Notes: generated from the sequence alone by a model not told the origin. Positions 15,613 to 23,722 are shown, counted from the first letter of the stretch. The stretch: DNA of 33,178 nt from JAHDHW01 sp964551455 (GCA_964551455.1 CAZKDA010000024.1:1-33178), one strand, 5' to 3'. A program made the numbers and translations.

Positions 15613-18063
15613 ATGTTGCAGTTAAAAACCCGACAGATTTTCAATCTTTGCCAATACATCCCGATCTTAGCTTTGCTCCTTGTTGGGGCTTCCTGCAACA
15701 CCGGCAAATATCTCAATGAAGGCGAATCTTTTGTAAATAAAAACAAAATAAAGTTCGAGACAAAAGAAAAGATCGAAAAGAAACGCACACTCTCTTATGA
15801 GTTATCGGCATTGTACAAACAACGCCCCAATGAACGCGTACTCCGGCTTTTCAAAACAAGGCTCTGGTTTTATTACAAAACCAACCAGCCGGAAGATACG
15901 ACAAAAATCGACCGCTGGATACAAAGAGTGGTCGCCGAACCTCCCGTCATCTACGACTCCCTGCTCGCAAAGGAAACCGCACGATCCATGGAATTCTTCC
16001 TCCAGCACAAAGGGTATTACAATGCAAAGGTGACTTTCGAGGAAAAGCGCAAGAAGAAAAAAAGGAATGCCCTTTCAACCATTATTTATACAGTAAACCC
16101 TTTTCATCTCTACACCATCGACAGCGTTTTTTTTGCGTCGAAAGACACGGCCATCCAGCAGATCCTCCATGAAACCGCCGGCGACACCTACCTCAAAAGG
16201 GGCGACCCCGTCAGCATTGATCTATACAACCAGGAGGTGGAACGCATCACCAAAACCCTGAAAAATCTTGGTTATGCTTACTTTGACAGGCGGCTGGTCG
16301 ATCAGTTGAAAGGCGACAGCAGCGAAAACAAAGTGAACCTTTACGTCAATGTTTTATTGCCACCCGACGGGCAGCAGCACCAAGAGTTCAGAGTCGGAAA
16401 GATCACCGTTTACGATGGTTATGAACCTAAATACGCTTTGATGGAATTCAAAGATTCCCTGTTCGGCGGTGTACATTTTATGGTAAACGACAGCAATACG
16501 ATCGTAAAACCGCAAACCATCCTTTCTTCGATCTATTTAAAAGAAGGTGAGCTATACCGGGAAGACAATTTTGCAAAAACAAACCGGCAACTCAGAACCC
16601 TCGAAATTTACAAATTCGTTTCGATAAGAACAGACCGCGATTCGCTGGATGACGAAAAGCTCAATTTCACCATCAAGCTCACGCCCAGGGATAAAATCGC
16701 GATCAGCGCCGAAATCGAGCTGAACAACTCCAACTACAGCAGCGGCAACCAAAATACCTTGATCGGTACTTCCCTCAGCCTTGGTTTTAAAAACCGGAAT
16801 TTCATCAAAACGGCGGGCGTGTTCTCCGTTCAGTTGCACGGAGGACTTGAGTTTGATTTTGGAAACACCAACGATATCCTCTTTTCGGTGGATGCTCAGG
16901 CGGCAGCCAACTGGCAGATCCCCAAATTCCTGGAATTCCCGAAAACGCTGGGGCTGATGAACCGCCTCAAACTGCTGCCCGACAAATTCTACCTGGGGAT
17001 GAAAGAAAAAGCCCAGAGCAGGATCACTTCGAGTTACAGCCGGCTGCTGCTCTTCAATTTTTACAGTTATCACTCCTTTAATGCAACATTCAGCTATGAT
17101 TACAAACCTACACCCAGCAAAAGATTCATCGTGAATCAAATGGGTATCAACTACCTGTTTCCAAGAGCACAGGAGAATTTCCGGAACATTCTCGACAACA
17201 ATCCCTTCCTGTCGAAAACCTTTGTCGAACAATTATTCACAGGTTTTATCATCCGGGATTTCAGCTATTTATATACCGGAAAATCGGACATTTACGGCCA
17301 TGCCTGGGGATTCTGGTCGAACGTGGAAATTTCCGGGCTGGAGGTATTCCTGGGCAATAAAGCTTTCAATGCCTTTGCCACCGAACCGGACACTTTCCAG
17401 CTTTTCAGATCCGTTGAATTTTCGCAGTATCTGCGCCTGGAATCCTCGCTCAACCGCATCCGCCATATCAACAAACAGCAATCTTTCGCATGGAGAATTG
17501 GCGCCAGCATTGCCGTGCCTTATGGCTTTTCCTCAGACATCGGCGTCCCTTATGTCAAACAGTTTTACGCCGGAGGGCCAAACAGCATCCGGGCCTGGCG
17601 GATCCGGGAACTCGGCCCCGGCCAATTTGTCGATTCGCTCACCATCCGCAACCCTACCAACCTGCCCTTTTACCAGGCGGGTGATTTCAAACTTGAATTC
17701 AGCCTCGAATACCGTTTCAATATCTTCTGGCGGTTCAAAGGCGCGGTGTTCGTGGATGGTGGGAATATCTGGACATTGAAGGAAGACCCCGACCGGCTCG
17801 GTTCTCAGTTGCTTTGGAAAGCCAAACCCAGTGGCATCAACGGCGAAGTCATTGGCGACAATTTTTTAAAACAGATCGCAATGGGAACCGGTTTGGGCCT
17901 CCGCGGTGATTTTACTTATTTCATCATCCGTTTTGATCTGGGTATTAAAATGAGAAACCCCTACCCTGATGAAAATGGCAACCACTGGGTCTTCGACGAA
18001 TGGAAACACATCAGCCTCAGAAATGGGATCAATTACAACCTCGCCATCGGATATCCTTTTTAG
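15613..18063 (+). CDS. tamL: BamA/TamA-family outer-membrane assembly lipoprotein (TamL-like)
   Basis: Omp85-superfamily protein of 816 residues, probably TamL, the lipoprotein counterpart of TamA in Bacteroidota that works with TamB in outer-membrane assembly or lipid transport. The N-terminus is a lipoprotein signal (ILALLLVGAS then C28; the -3 residue is Gly, which is unusual). POTRA-like repeats fill about 40-370 (for example RSMEFFLQHKGYYNAKVTFEE and TLKNLGYAYFDRR). The C-terminal barrel carries the Omp85 signature near YAGGPNSIRAWRIRELGPG (about 655-673) and ends FNLAIGYPF-like with a terminal Phe. No tamB is in the window. It is convergent with nth, 29 bases apart. Confidence 0.85.
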   Translation: MLQLKTRQIFNLCQYIPILALLLVGASCNTGKYLNEGESFVNKNKIKFETKEKIEKKRTLSYELSALYKQRPNERVLRLFKTRLWFYYKTNQPEDTTKIDRWIQRVVAEPPVIYDSLLAKETARSMEFFLQHKGYYNAKVTFEEKRKKKKRNALSTIIYTVNPFHLYTIDSVFFASKDTAIQQILHETAGDTYLKRGDPVSIDLYNQEVERITKTLKNLGYAYFDRRLVDQLKGDSSENKVNLYVNVLLPPDGQQHQEFRVGKITVYDGYEPKYALMEFKDSLFGGVHFMVNDSNTIVKPQTILSSIYLKEGELYREDNFAKTNRQLRTLEIYKFVSIRTDRDSLDDEKLNFTIKLTPRDKIAISAEIELNNSNYSSGNQNTLIGTSLSLGFKNRNFIKTAGVFSVQLHGGLEFDFGNTNDILFSVDAQAAANWQIPKFLEFPKTLGLMNRLKLLPDKFYLGMKEKAQSRITSSYSRLLLFNFYSYHSFNATFSYDYKPTPSKRFIVNQMGINYLFPRAQENFRNILDNNPFLSKTFVEQLFTGFIIRDFSYLYTGKSDIYGHAWGFWSNVEISGLEVFLGNKAFNAFATEPDTFQLFRSVEFSQYLRLESSLNRIRHINKQQSFAWRIGASIAVPYGFSSDIGVPYVKQFYAGGPNSIRAWRIRELGPGQFVDSLTIRNPTNLPFYQAGDFKLEFSLEYRFNIFWRFKGAVFVDGGNIWTLKEDPDRLGSQLLWKAKPSGINGEVIGDNFLKQIAMGTGLGLRGDFTYFIIRFDLGIKMRNPYPDENGNHWVFDEWKHISLRNGINYNLAIGYPF

Positions 18064-18067
18064 GATG

Positions 18068-18104
18068 CGGGGATGATTGTCGGAACAATCCCTTACAATC
18101 CCCG
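18068..18104. terminator. Two-layer hairpin between tamL and nth, spanning the nth stop codon
   Basis: Outer arms CGGGGAT (18068-18074) and ATCCCCG (18098-18104) enclose an inner palindrome GATTGT-cgga-ACAATC (18075-18090). The nth stop codon (18093-18095) lies inside the outer loop. It could stop transcription from both sides, but no U-tract follows, so terminator is an inference. Its GGGGAT/ATCCCC layout matches the cluster at 10343-10551. Confidence 0.5.
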
Positions 18105-18731
18105 ACGCCCGTAAAGGCTGCAAACCGGGCATTTCGCCGGATCATGTCCCCTTGCGGGACAATATTCCCGGCCAAAGAAAATGATGCGGAGGTGCAGCTT
18201 GTTCCAGGTTTCTTTTGGGAAAAGTTTTTTGAGGTCTGCTTCGGTTTTTTCAACATTCTTTCCAGTGCTCAAACCCCAGCGGTAGGCCAACCGGTGGATA
18301 TGCGTATCGACGGGAAAGGCCGGAACACCAAATGCCTGCGACATCACCACAGAAGCGGTTTTGTGGCCGACTCCCGGCAGCGCTTCCAGCTCTTTGAAAC
18401 TCTGAGGAACCTCCCCGCCATGTTTTTCAACCAGAATTTTCGATAAGCCGGAAATCGCCTTCGACTTGCGTGGCGAAAGGCCGCAGGGCCGGATGATATT
18501 TTCAATCTCCTCAACCTCCAGCTTCAGCATTTTATAAGGATCATCGGCTTTGGCAAACAGCAATGGAGTGATCTTGTTGACGCGCTCGTCCGTGCATTGC
18601 GCCGACAACAATACGGCGATCAGCAGGGTAAAAGGATCCTGGTGTTTCAAAGGGATTGGCGTTTCGGGGTATAGCGCTTCCAGCTTTTTGGCAATAGCCA
18701 ATGCCTTTTCCTTTTTTGTAAGTTTGTTCAT
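18093..18731 (-). CDS. nth: Endonuclease III with an altered Fe-S cluster motif
   Basis: DNA glycosylase/AP lyase of base-excision repair acting on oxidised pyrimidines. The 212 residues carry the helix-hairpin-helix LPGVGHKTASVV at 118-129 with the catalytic lysine K124, and the catalytic aspartate D142 in VDTHIHR. The C-terminal cysteine cluster differs from the usual CX6CX2CX5C: here C191, C201 and C204 are spaced CX9CX2C and the chain ends SLYGRRGL with no fourth cysteine, so a standard 4Fe-4S cluster would lack one ligand. The gene is last in an apparent operon, six bases after the luxC-like gene. Confidence 0.92.
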   Translation of the reverse strand: MNKLTKKEKALAIAKKLEALYPETPIPLKHQDPFTLLIAVLLSAQCTDERVNKITPLLFAKADDPYKMLKLEVEEIENIIRPCGLSPRKSKAISGLSKILVEKHGGEVPQSFKELEALPGVGHKTASVVMSQAFGVPAFPVDTHIHRLAYRWGLSTGKNVEKTEADLKKLFPKETWNKLHLRIIFFGREYCPARGHDPAKCPVCSLYGRRGL

Positions 18732-18737
18732 TTTATT

Positions 18738-19787
18738 TCAATGTGCATTTCGGATCGGGTTTTCCATTGCAGGCAAGCTGGCTAGGAAATCCATGACATC
18801 GATGCCGTCGGCGTGGTCATCCAGCCCGGGCGTTTGTGCTTTTCCAAAAGGGATGGTTGTAAATTCCTCGAACTTCGCGTCGCTGACCACGCATTGGATC
18901 TCATCCGTTTTGGCAGTGATCTTTTCTGTCAGATCGGCGACGTCGGAGTAATATTCGAAATGCAATTCCGCGATGCGCGACTGGATAGAGGGGTTTTCCG
19001 TAAGGATGATACAACCGGTTGCCTGCATCGGGATTTTGTTGAGCAGGTTCAGGGAATAATTGTAATCGAAGTTATTTTTATACTTGTTGTGCAAAACGAT
19101 TTCCCGGAATTCATGCAAAGCTTCCAGCAGCGGATCGAAGTTGAACTCCGGTGGAATATATAATTTGGAAACATTGCGACAGCCCAAGCCAAAATATTGA
19201 AAGACGTCCGTTCCCAAAGCAAGCAATCGATCTGTAGGTTCATCGCCTTTTAAAACCGCCACGGCATTCCGGTTTTTGCGAATGATGTTGGGATATTTTC
19301 CAAAATAGGCTTCAAAATAGCGCGAAGAGTTGTTGCTGCCGGTGGCGATCACTGCATCGAAGTTGTCCAATTTGTCCACAATTTCAAAATAAGCTGCACA
19401 GCCGGGGTCGGTCTCTGTCATCTTCCGGGTCAGGTACGGGATGAGGATTTTATCTTTTTCAGAAAGTTTGATTTTTGATTTATGACCTGCCAAAAACACA
19501 CACAACAAGTCGTAAAATCCTACGAGCGGAATATTCCCGGCCAGCACGAGACCAACGGACAGCGGAACGTTAGGCTGTGGGAGATCATACTTTTGAAGCC
19601 AGTTTTCGAGAAGGTGTTTTTTCAAAAAATTATTGCAGATAGCCTGGATCGCCGTGTAGATATTTTCCTTTGTGAACCAGGGATTTTGCACCTGTGCCTG
19701 TGCCACCTGAGCCTGCAATTCAGGGGAGTTGCTTTCCAGGTGATCTCCCAATTTTGCCAGGACTTCCACGCGATCTTTAAGGTTCAT
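18738..19787 (-). CDS. LuxC-family acyl-CoA reductase
   Basis: NADPH-dependent fatty acyl-CoA (or acyl-protein) reductase of the LuxC branch of the aldehyde dehydrogenase superfamily, giving fatty aldehydes. The 349 residues include SVGLVLAGNIPLVGFYDLL (77-95), the cofactor-side motif IATGSNNSSRYFEAYF (147-162) and the catalytic cysteine C203 in GLGCRNVSK. No luxD, luxE or luciferase gene is present, so bioluminescence is not implied; the aldehyde probably serves lipid metabolism, but its role in Bacteroidota is not clear. Its start overlaps the upstream DUF1415 gene by 11 bases and nth follows after six, so the three genes should share a transcript. Confidence 0.85.
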   Translation of the reverse strand: MNLKDRVEVLAKLGDHLESNSPELQAQVAQAQVQNPWFTKENIYTAIQAICNNFLKKHLLENWLQKYDLPQPNVPLSVGLVLAGNIPLVGFYDLLCVFLAGHKSKIKLSEKDKILIPYLTRKMTETDPGCAAYFEIVDKLDNFDAVIATGSNNSSRYFEAYFGKYPNIIRKNRNAVAVLKGDEPTDRLLALGTDVFQYFGLGCRNVSKLYIPPEFNFDPLLEALHEFREIVLHNKYKNNFDYNYSLNLLNKIPMQATGCIILTENPSIQSRIAELHFEYYSDVADLTEKITAKTDEIQCVVSDAKFEEFTTIPFGKAQTPGLDDHADGIDVMDFLASLPAMENPIRNAH

Positions 19788-20322
19788 TTTTCCAGTTTTT
19801 AAGATTTTCCAATCCGATGGTGTTCATTTTTTCGATGTTGTGCTTTGGGATGTCTTCCGGGCGGTTATAATTTTTCAGGGCCTTTTCGAGTCTTTCTTCC
19901 CGCAGCAGATGCAACATCGGATATGGCGACCGGTTCGTAAAGTTTTCGGGCGCTTCGGCATCGGTTCCGGCAAAATGATATAGCGGATGAAAGGAAGCGA
20001 TCTGTATGTCGCCGGTGAGGTGCATTTCGATCAATATTTCGTCGGCGATAGCGAGGTAGTCATTGAACTTTGAAAACTCTCCCAGCAAATTAGGCAGGAT
20101 AAGCAAAGTCGTCTCGATGCGTTCTGGTTCCGTTTTACTCAGAAAATACAGCTCGTCCAGCAGCTTTTTGGTCAGGTCTTCGATCTTTCCGCTACTCAAA
20201 ACCACGTAACGCACTTTTTCCTCATCAAAAACTTTTTTGGCAAAAGGGCACAGGTTCAACCTGATCACAAAGTGCTCAATCCAGTTGCGGGTTTTCCGAA
20301 TGATCTGATCCGTGCTTTCCAT
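19777..20322 (-). CDS. DUF1415 family protein
   Basis: A 181-residue soluble protein recognisable as DUF1415 from the start RKTRNWIEHFVIRLNLCPFAKKV and the later IQIASFHPLYHFAG and NRSPYPMLHLLRE segments. The function is unknown. A conserved cysteine (LNLCPFAK, about residue 25) and several histidines could bind a metal or be catalytic, but this is speculation. There is no signal peptide or membrane helix. It heads the DUF1415-luxC-nth set and overlaps the luxC start by 11 bases. The 177-base gap upstream holds tandem repeats and no -7 match that I could see. Confidence 0.82.
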   Translation of the reverse strand: MESTDQIIRKTRNWIEHFVIRLNLCPFAKKVFDEEKVRYVVLSSGKIEDLTKKLLDELYFLSKTEPERIETTLLILPNLLGEFSKFNDYLAIADEILIEMHLTGDIQIASFHPLYHFAGTDAEAPENFTNRSPYPMLHLLREERLEKALKNYNRPEDIPKHNIEKMNTIGLENLKNWKNEP

Positions 20323-20353
20323 AGTTTTTAAATAGTTGATTTGCTTATTCGTT

Positions 20354-20377
20354 GATTTGCGGATTTGCGGATTTGCG
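20354..20377. repeat. 8-bp tandem repeat GATTTGCG, three copies
   Basis: Three exact copies, with partial copies on either side, 32 bases upstream of the DUF1415 start. The unit is one or two bases away from the 8-mers of the arrays at 1439 and 32956. Confidence 0.8.
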
Positions 20378-20439
20378 GATTACGCCTTGCGTGACAAGTT
20401 ATGCGGATTTGACATTACCAGTGACTGTTCACTGTTCAC

Positions 20440-20502
20440 CACATTAACACATTAACACATTAGCACATTAGCACATTAGCACATTAGCACATTAGCACAT
20501 CA
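20440..20502. repeat. 8-bp tandem array CACATTAR, seven copies and a partial
   Basis: Copies start at 20440, 20448, 20456, 20464, 20472, 20480 and 20488; the first two read CACATTAA and the rest CACATTAG. The partial eighth copy (20496-20502, CACATCA) contains the stop codon of the rluD-like gene (TGA on the minus strand at 20500-20502), so the array touches coding sequence. The same 8-mer forms half of the unit at 1439-1534. Confidence 0.92.
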
Positions 20503-21576
20503 AATCAAATCCTTCCTGTGTGAAACGTAATGTCGCCATTTCTCCAGCACGTTTTCAAAATCCTCTGGTAAATCGGTTTCAAAATACATTTTTTCCCCGG
20601 TTGCCGGATGAACAAAGCCGATGCTTTTAGCATGCAGAGCCTGACGGGTCATTATTTTAAAACAATTTTCCACAAACTGTTTGTACTTGGTAAACACGGT
20701 TCCTTTTACGATCCGGTTTCCGTTGTACCTGGAATCAGCGAACAGCGGATGGCCGATGGATTTCATGTGGACGCGGATCTGATGCGTTCTACCTGTTTCG
20801 AGTTGACATTCCACCAGGCTCACGTAATACAGTCGTTCCAGCACTTTGAAATGGGTCACGGCGCGTTTGCCTCCTTCCCCTTCCGGAAACACCCGGATCA
20901 GCACAGGATTATTGGGATCGCGACCGACCGGCATATTAATCGTTCCGGTGTCATCTTCGGGTTCGCCCCAAACGAGCGCCACGTATTTTCTTTCGATGGA
21001 ATGGTCGAAAAATTGTTTCGCAAGGTGTGTCATGGCCTGCTCGCTTTTGGCGATGACCATCAAGCCGCTGGTGTGTTTATCGATTCGATGTACAAGCCCG
21101 GGGCGATGTTCGAATTCTCCGGCTTTGGTGGGCAGGCTTTGATCTTTGAAATAAAAAGCCAGTGCATTAACCAATGTGCCGTCGTAAAGCCCGACGCCGG
21201 GGTGGACAGCCAGCCCGGGCGGCTTGTAAATCACCATGAGTTCATCGTCTTCGTAACGGACATCCAGTGGAATATCCTGCGGGATGATCTCAAGAGGATC
21301 GTGTGGTGGTTTCGATAAAACCAATGTAACCGTGTGCCCCGGCTTTATTTTGAAATTGGGTTTTACAGCCTGGTCATCCACTCTGATGGCACCTGCTAGG
21401 ATGGCGTTTTGGATGCGGTTTCGAGAAGTTTTCATCATCCGGTCGGTGAGAAATTTGTCCAGTCTTACCGGCTTCTGTCCGGGGTCAGCCACAATTCGAA
21501 GATGCTCGTACAGATCGTCGTTTGAGATATCTTGTAATTCCAAATCCTCAAAGGGCTTTTTGCTATTATCTTTCAT
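20500..21576 (-). CDS. rluD: RluA/RluD-family 23S rRNA pseudouridine synthase
   Basis: Converts specific uridines in the large ribosomal RNA to pseudouridine; the RluD-like layout suggests helix 69, though RluC-type targets are possible. The 358-residue protein has an S4 RNA-binding domain at about 36-90 (VRLDKFLTDRMMKTSRNRIQ) and the catalytic domain at about 105-340, with the catalytic aspartate D166 in HRIDKHTSG and the later GRTHQIRVHMKSIGHPLFAD motif. An acidic N-terminal extension of about 30 residues precedes the S4 domain. It overlaps the upstream DUF983 gene by four bases (ATGA), which indicates translational coupling. Its stop codon lies in the last partial unit of an 8-bp array. 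Confidence 0.9.
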   Translation of the reverse strand: MKDNSKKPFEDLELQDISNDDLYEHLRIVADPGQKPVRLDKFLTDRMMKTSRNRIQNAILAGAIRVDDQAVKPNFKIKPGHTVTLVLSKPPHDPLEIIPQDIPLDVRYEDDELMVIYKPPGLAVHPGVGLYDGTLVNALAFYFKDQSLPTKAGEFEHRPGLVHRIDKHTSGLMVIAKSEQAMTHLAKQFFDHSIERKYVALVWGEPEDDTGTINMPVGRDPNNPVLIRVFPEGEGGKRAVTHFKVLERLYYVSLVECQLETGRTHQIRVHMKSIGHPLFADSRYNGNRIVKGTVFTKYKQFVENCFKIMTRQALHAKSIGFVHPATGEKMYFETDLPEDFENVLEKWRHYVSHRKDLI

Positions 21577-21968
21577 TTCAACTCCTGACGTTTGAAGGAA
21601 GGATCATACTTGATGTTCAGGCCTATCCAGGCCGATCTTGCAAAACGGAATATCCAGACAAAAAAAATGGCATAAACGAAGATCAGCAAAGCAAAAGAAG
21701 CTTCGGTGCTCCAACCGAGATACCAATGAAAAAAAGCGATAAAACCTAAACAAAACCATCCCATGATGATGTAGCTGATAAACATCGAGCCGTAATAAAA
21801 TCCGGGAGCCGGCATATAGGATTGGCCGCAATGGTCGCATTTTTCGGGCATCTCAAAAGGCTTTTGAAACGAAAAGGTCGGGGTTTGAAACAAATCTCCC
21901 TGCTGGCATTTTGGGCATTTCATCATAAAAATGCTGTACGATCTGGTTCCTTTTTTAAATAATTCCAT
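21573..21968 (-). CDS. DUF983 zinc-ribbon membrane protein
   Basis: A 131-residue protein of the DUF983 family. Residues 1-45 hold a putative zinc ribbon with two CXXC pairs (CPKC and CDHC) on the cytoplasmic side, and two membrane helices follow (about 55-75 and 82-105, rich in Phe and Trp). The function is unknown; it is a frequent small gene in Bacteroidota. An in-frame ATG at 21986 exists, but the -7 element at 21984-21991 overlaps it, and relatives begin MxLFKKG, so the ATG at 21968 is used. Its stop overlaps the start of the rluD gene by four bases. Confidence 0.82.
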   Translation of the reverse strand: MELFKKGTRSYSIFMMKCPKCQQGDLFQTPTFSFQKPFEMPEKCDHCGQSYMPAPGFYYGSMFISYIIMGWFCLGFIAFFHWYLGWSTEASFALLIFVYAIFFVWIFRFARSAWIGLNIKYDPSFKRQELK

Positions 21969-21983
21969 TATTGAAAATTTCCG

Positions 21984-21991
21984 CAAATTTA
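21984..21991 (-). promoter_or_regulatory. Candidate -7 element for DUF983-rluD
   Basis: Minus-strand TAAATTTG matches TAnnTTTG, 15 bases before the chosen ATG at 21968. This gives a leader of roughly ten bases, short but seen in this phylum. No clear TTG at -33. Confidence 0.35.
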
Positions 21992-22078
21992 CTGGGTTTA
22001 TTTGGAAATCTACACGTCACGGTATAGATATCAGGTTTTAAAAAATAATCTTTGCTTTAGTTGTGAATACATTTTTTT

Positions 22079-22143
22079 ACCACTAAGGCCACAAGAACAC
22101 TAAGGTGGCACTAAGCTCTTAGTGTACTCCATTTCTCTGTGGT
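22079..22143. repeat. Inverted repeat, family B (ACCACTAAG type)
   Basis: Outer arms ACCAC (22079-22083) and GTGGT (22139-22143) enclose inner arms ACACTAAG (22097-22104) and CTTAGTGT (22118-22125). CACTAAG words recur inside the loop. It lies in a 528-base gap (21969-22496) between divergent genes, where I find no gene. Confidence 0.75.
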
Positions 22144-22308
22144 TATAAGTTTTTACTGCAAACCGCGATACACGGAATAACTGTTTCGGTACAACAGTTT
22201 GCTCATGCCATTGTTGAAAAATTTATCCCAATATTATCGTCATCCTTTTTAATTGTCTTTTTTTGTCCCTATTTAGCTTTGATTAAAAGCTGGATGATGC
22301 GTAAATGA

Positions 22309-22394
22309 AAACCACAAAAGCACACAAAAGGCCATAAAATCTTTTTTTTCTTTTCCCGACTTTATCGGGATCCAAGATGTTTCTTTTGTGGTTT
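22309..22394. repeat. Inverted repeat, family C (AACCACAAAAG type)
   Basis: Twelve-base perfect arms AAACCACAAAAG (22309-22320) and CTTTTGTGGTTT (22383-22394). Inside is the short palindrome TCCCGA-cttta-TCGGGA (22354-22370), closely similar to 1396-1411. Confidence 0.85.
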
Positions 22395-22409
22395 AAAAAA
22401 AATAAAAAC

Positions 22410-22424
22410 CATGTAAACTACATG
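22410..22424. promoter_or_regulatory. Operator-like palindrome before the Cys/Met gene
   Basis: CATGTA-aac-TACATG has six-base perfect arms and lies 72 bases before the ATG at 22497. The size and position would suit a dimeric regulator, but no regulator is known from the window and the hairpin could be chance in AT-rich DNA. Confidence 0.25.
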
Positions 22425-22496
22425 TTGTATTTAGTTTTAAGGTACTGAATAGTTAACTTTTTTTACCAAAATCTTCAACCGACAACATTGAAAAAC

Positions 22497-23696
22497 ATGA
22501 AGGAAAAAACAAAGTTTGGCTCGCTGTGTGTCCATGAATTGCCCGACCCGAAAACCACCAGGCCACATCAACTCCCCATTTATGCCACCTCTTCTTTTGC
22601 TTTTGAAAGTATCAACGAAGGGATGGACATATTCTCCGGCAAAACAACCGGTCATGTTTACGGAAGATATGGAAATCCCACCATCGAAGCTGTCGCTGAA
22701 AAGATCGCCAGGCTCGAAACTTTCGAATTGAACATGGACGCACAATGCTTTCTGACCAGTTCCGGGATGTCTGCTATTTCCACGCTGGCTATGGCGTTGC
22801 TAAAAAGCGGCGATAAGCTCCTGACACAAGGCAATCTCTATGGCGGCACCACCGAGTTTTTTATCAAGACGCTTCAACCGCTGGGCATCGAAACCATCAT
22901 GACCGATCTTTCAGACCTCGATTCGGTTGAACAGTTGGTCAAAAATGATCTGGCTATCCGCATGATCTATTTCGAAACACCAGCGAACCCGAGCCTGGCT
23001 TGCGTCGATATTGAAGCACTCGCCAATATTGCGCGACAGCATGGCCGGTTCAGCGTCATCGACAATACTTTTTGTACGCCTTATTTGCAACAACCTTTCA
23101 GGTTTGGCGTGGATTTCATCGTGCATTCCACTACCAAATACCTCAACGGGCACGGCAATTCCATCGCAGGGGCAATTGTCGGAAAGGATGTCGCTTTTAT
23201 GAAAGAAAAGGTTTGGCAGGTGATGAAGCTTGCCGGCACGAATTGTAATCCCTGGGATGCCTGGCTCATCAACAACGGCATCAAAACGCTGGAACTCCGC
23301 ATGAACCGCCATTGCGAAAATGCGATGGCCGTCGCAAAATTCCTGTACGATCACCCCCGCGTCGAAAAAGTCAATTATATGGGGCTGCCTTCCCATCCCG
23401 ATCACGAACTGGCCAAAAAGCAAATGAAAGACTTCGGCGGAATGCTGAGTTTTGAACTACAAGGCGGCCTCCAGGCCGGCATCGATTTTATGAACAGGAT
23501 CAGGTTTTGTATCCTGGCACCGACATTGGGCGATGTGGATACGCTGATCCTGCACCCCGCCTCTATGTCTCACCTCAACATCCCGAAAGATATTCGCGAA
23601 AAGAATGGTATTACTGATGGGCTTATTCGTTTGTCGGTCGGCATCGAAAATGTAGAGGATATTATCGGGGATTTGTCGCAGGCGGTTGGTTCGTAG
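22497..23696 (+). CDS. Cys/Met-metabolism PLP enzyme (cystathionine gamma-synthase/lyase family)
   Basis: Fold-type I PLP enzyme of the trans-sulfuration family, 399 residues, cytoplasmic. It could act as cystathionine gamma-synthase, gamma-lyase or O-acetylhomoserine sulfhydrylase. Seen motifs are the phosphate-contact YGRYGNPT at 55-62, TSSGMSAI at 88-95, DNTFCTPYLQQP at 189-200 and the Schiff-base lysine K214 in HSTTKYLNGHGNS. The segment QGNLYGGTTE (111-120) has Gly where methionine gamma-lyases carry their characteristic Cys, which argues against that activity. A TTG at 22488 could extend it by three residues, but ATG at 22497 is preferred. It stands alone, with a repeat-filled gap upstream and a structured gap downstream. 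Confidence 0.88.
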   Translation: MKEKTKFGSLCVHELPDPKTTRPHQLPIYATSSFAFESINEGMDIFSGKTTGHVYGRYGNPTIEAVAEKIARLETFELNMDAQCFLTSSGMSAISTLAMALLKSGDKLLTQGNLYGGTTEFFIKTLQPLGIETIMTDLSDLDSVEQLVKNDLAIRMIYFETPANPSLACVDIEALANIARQHGRFSVIDNTFCTPYLQQPFRFGVDFIVHSTTKYLNGHGNSIAGAIVGKDVAFMKEKVWQVMKLAGTNCNPWDAWLINNGIKTLELRMNRHCENAMAVAKFLYDHPRVEKVNYMGLPSHPDHELAKKQMKDFGGMLSFELQGGLQAGIDFMNRIRFCILAPTLGDVDTLILHPASMSHLNIPKDIREKNGITDGLIRLSVGIENVEDIIGDLSQAVGS

Positions 23697-23722
23697 GGTT
23701 AGGGGTTAGGGAATTTAAATAC

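Noticed and set aside
16552..17232. Antisense open frame (226 codons) opposite tamL
   Set aside because: Shadow of tamL; no recognisable protein features.
18738..19787. Bioluminescence (lux) locus
   Set aside because: Only the LuxC-type reductase is present; there are no luciferase, luxD or luxE genes.
20440..20502. CRISPR-like or integron-like array
   Set aside because: The unit is only 8 bp with no spacers; simple tandem repeat.
22230..22330. SAM-type riboswitch upstream of the Cys/Met gene
   Set aside because: An AAAGCTAAA-like word is seen but on the wrong strand, and I cannot draw the required paired regions on the plus strand.
22488..22496. TTG start three codons earlier for the Cys/Met enzyme
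   Set aside because: Possible, but ATG at 22497 fits the family start and no ribosome-binding signal favours TTG.
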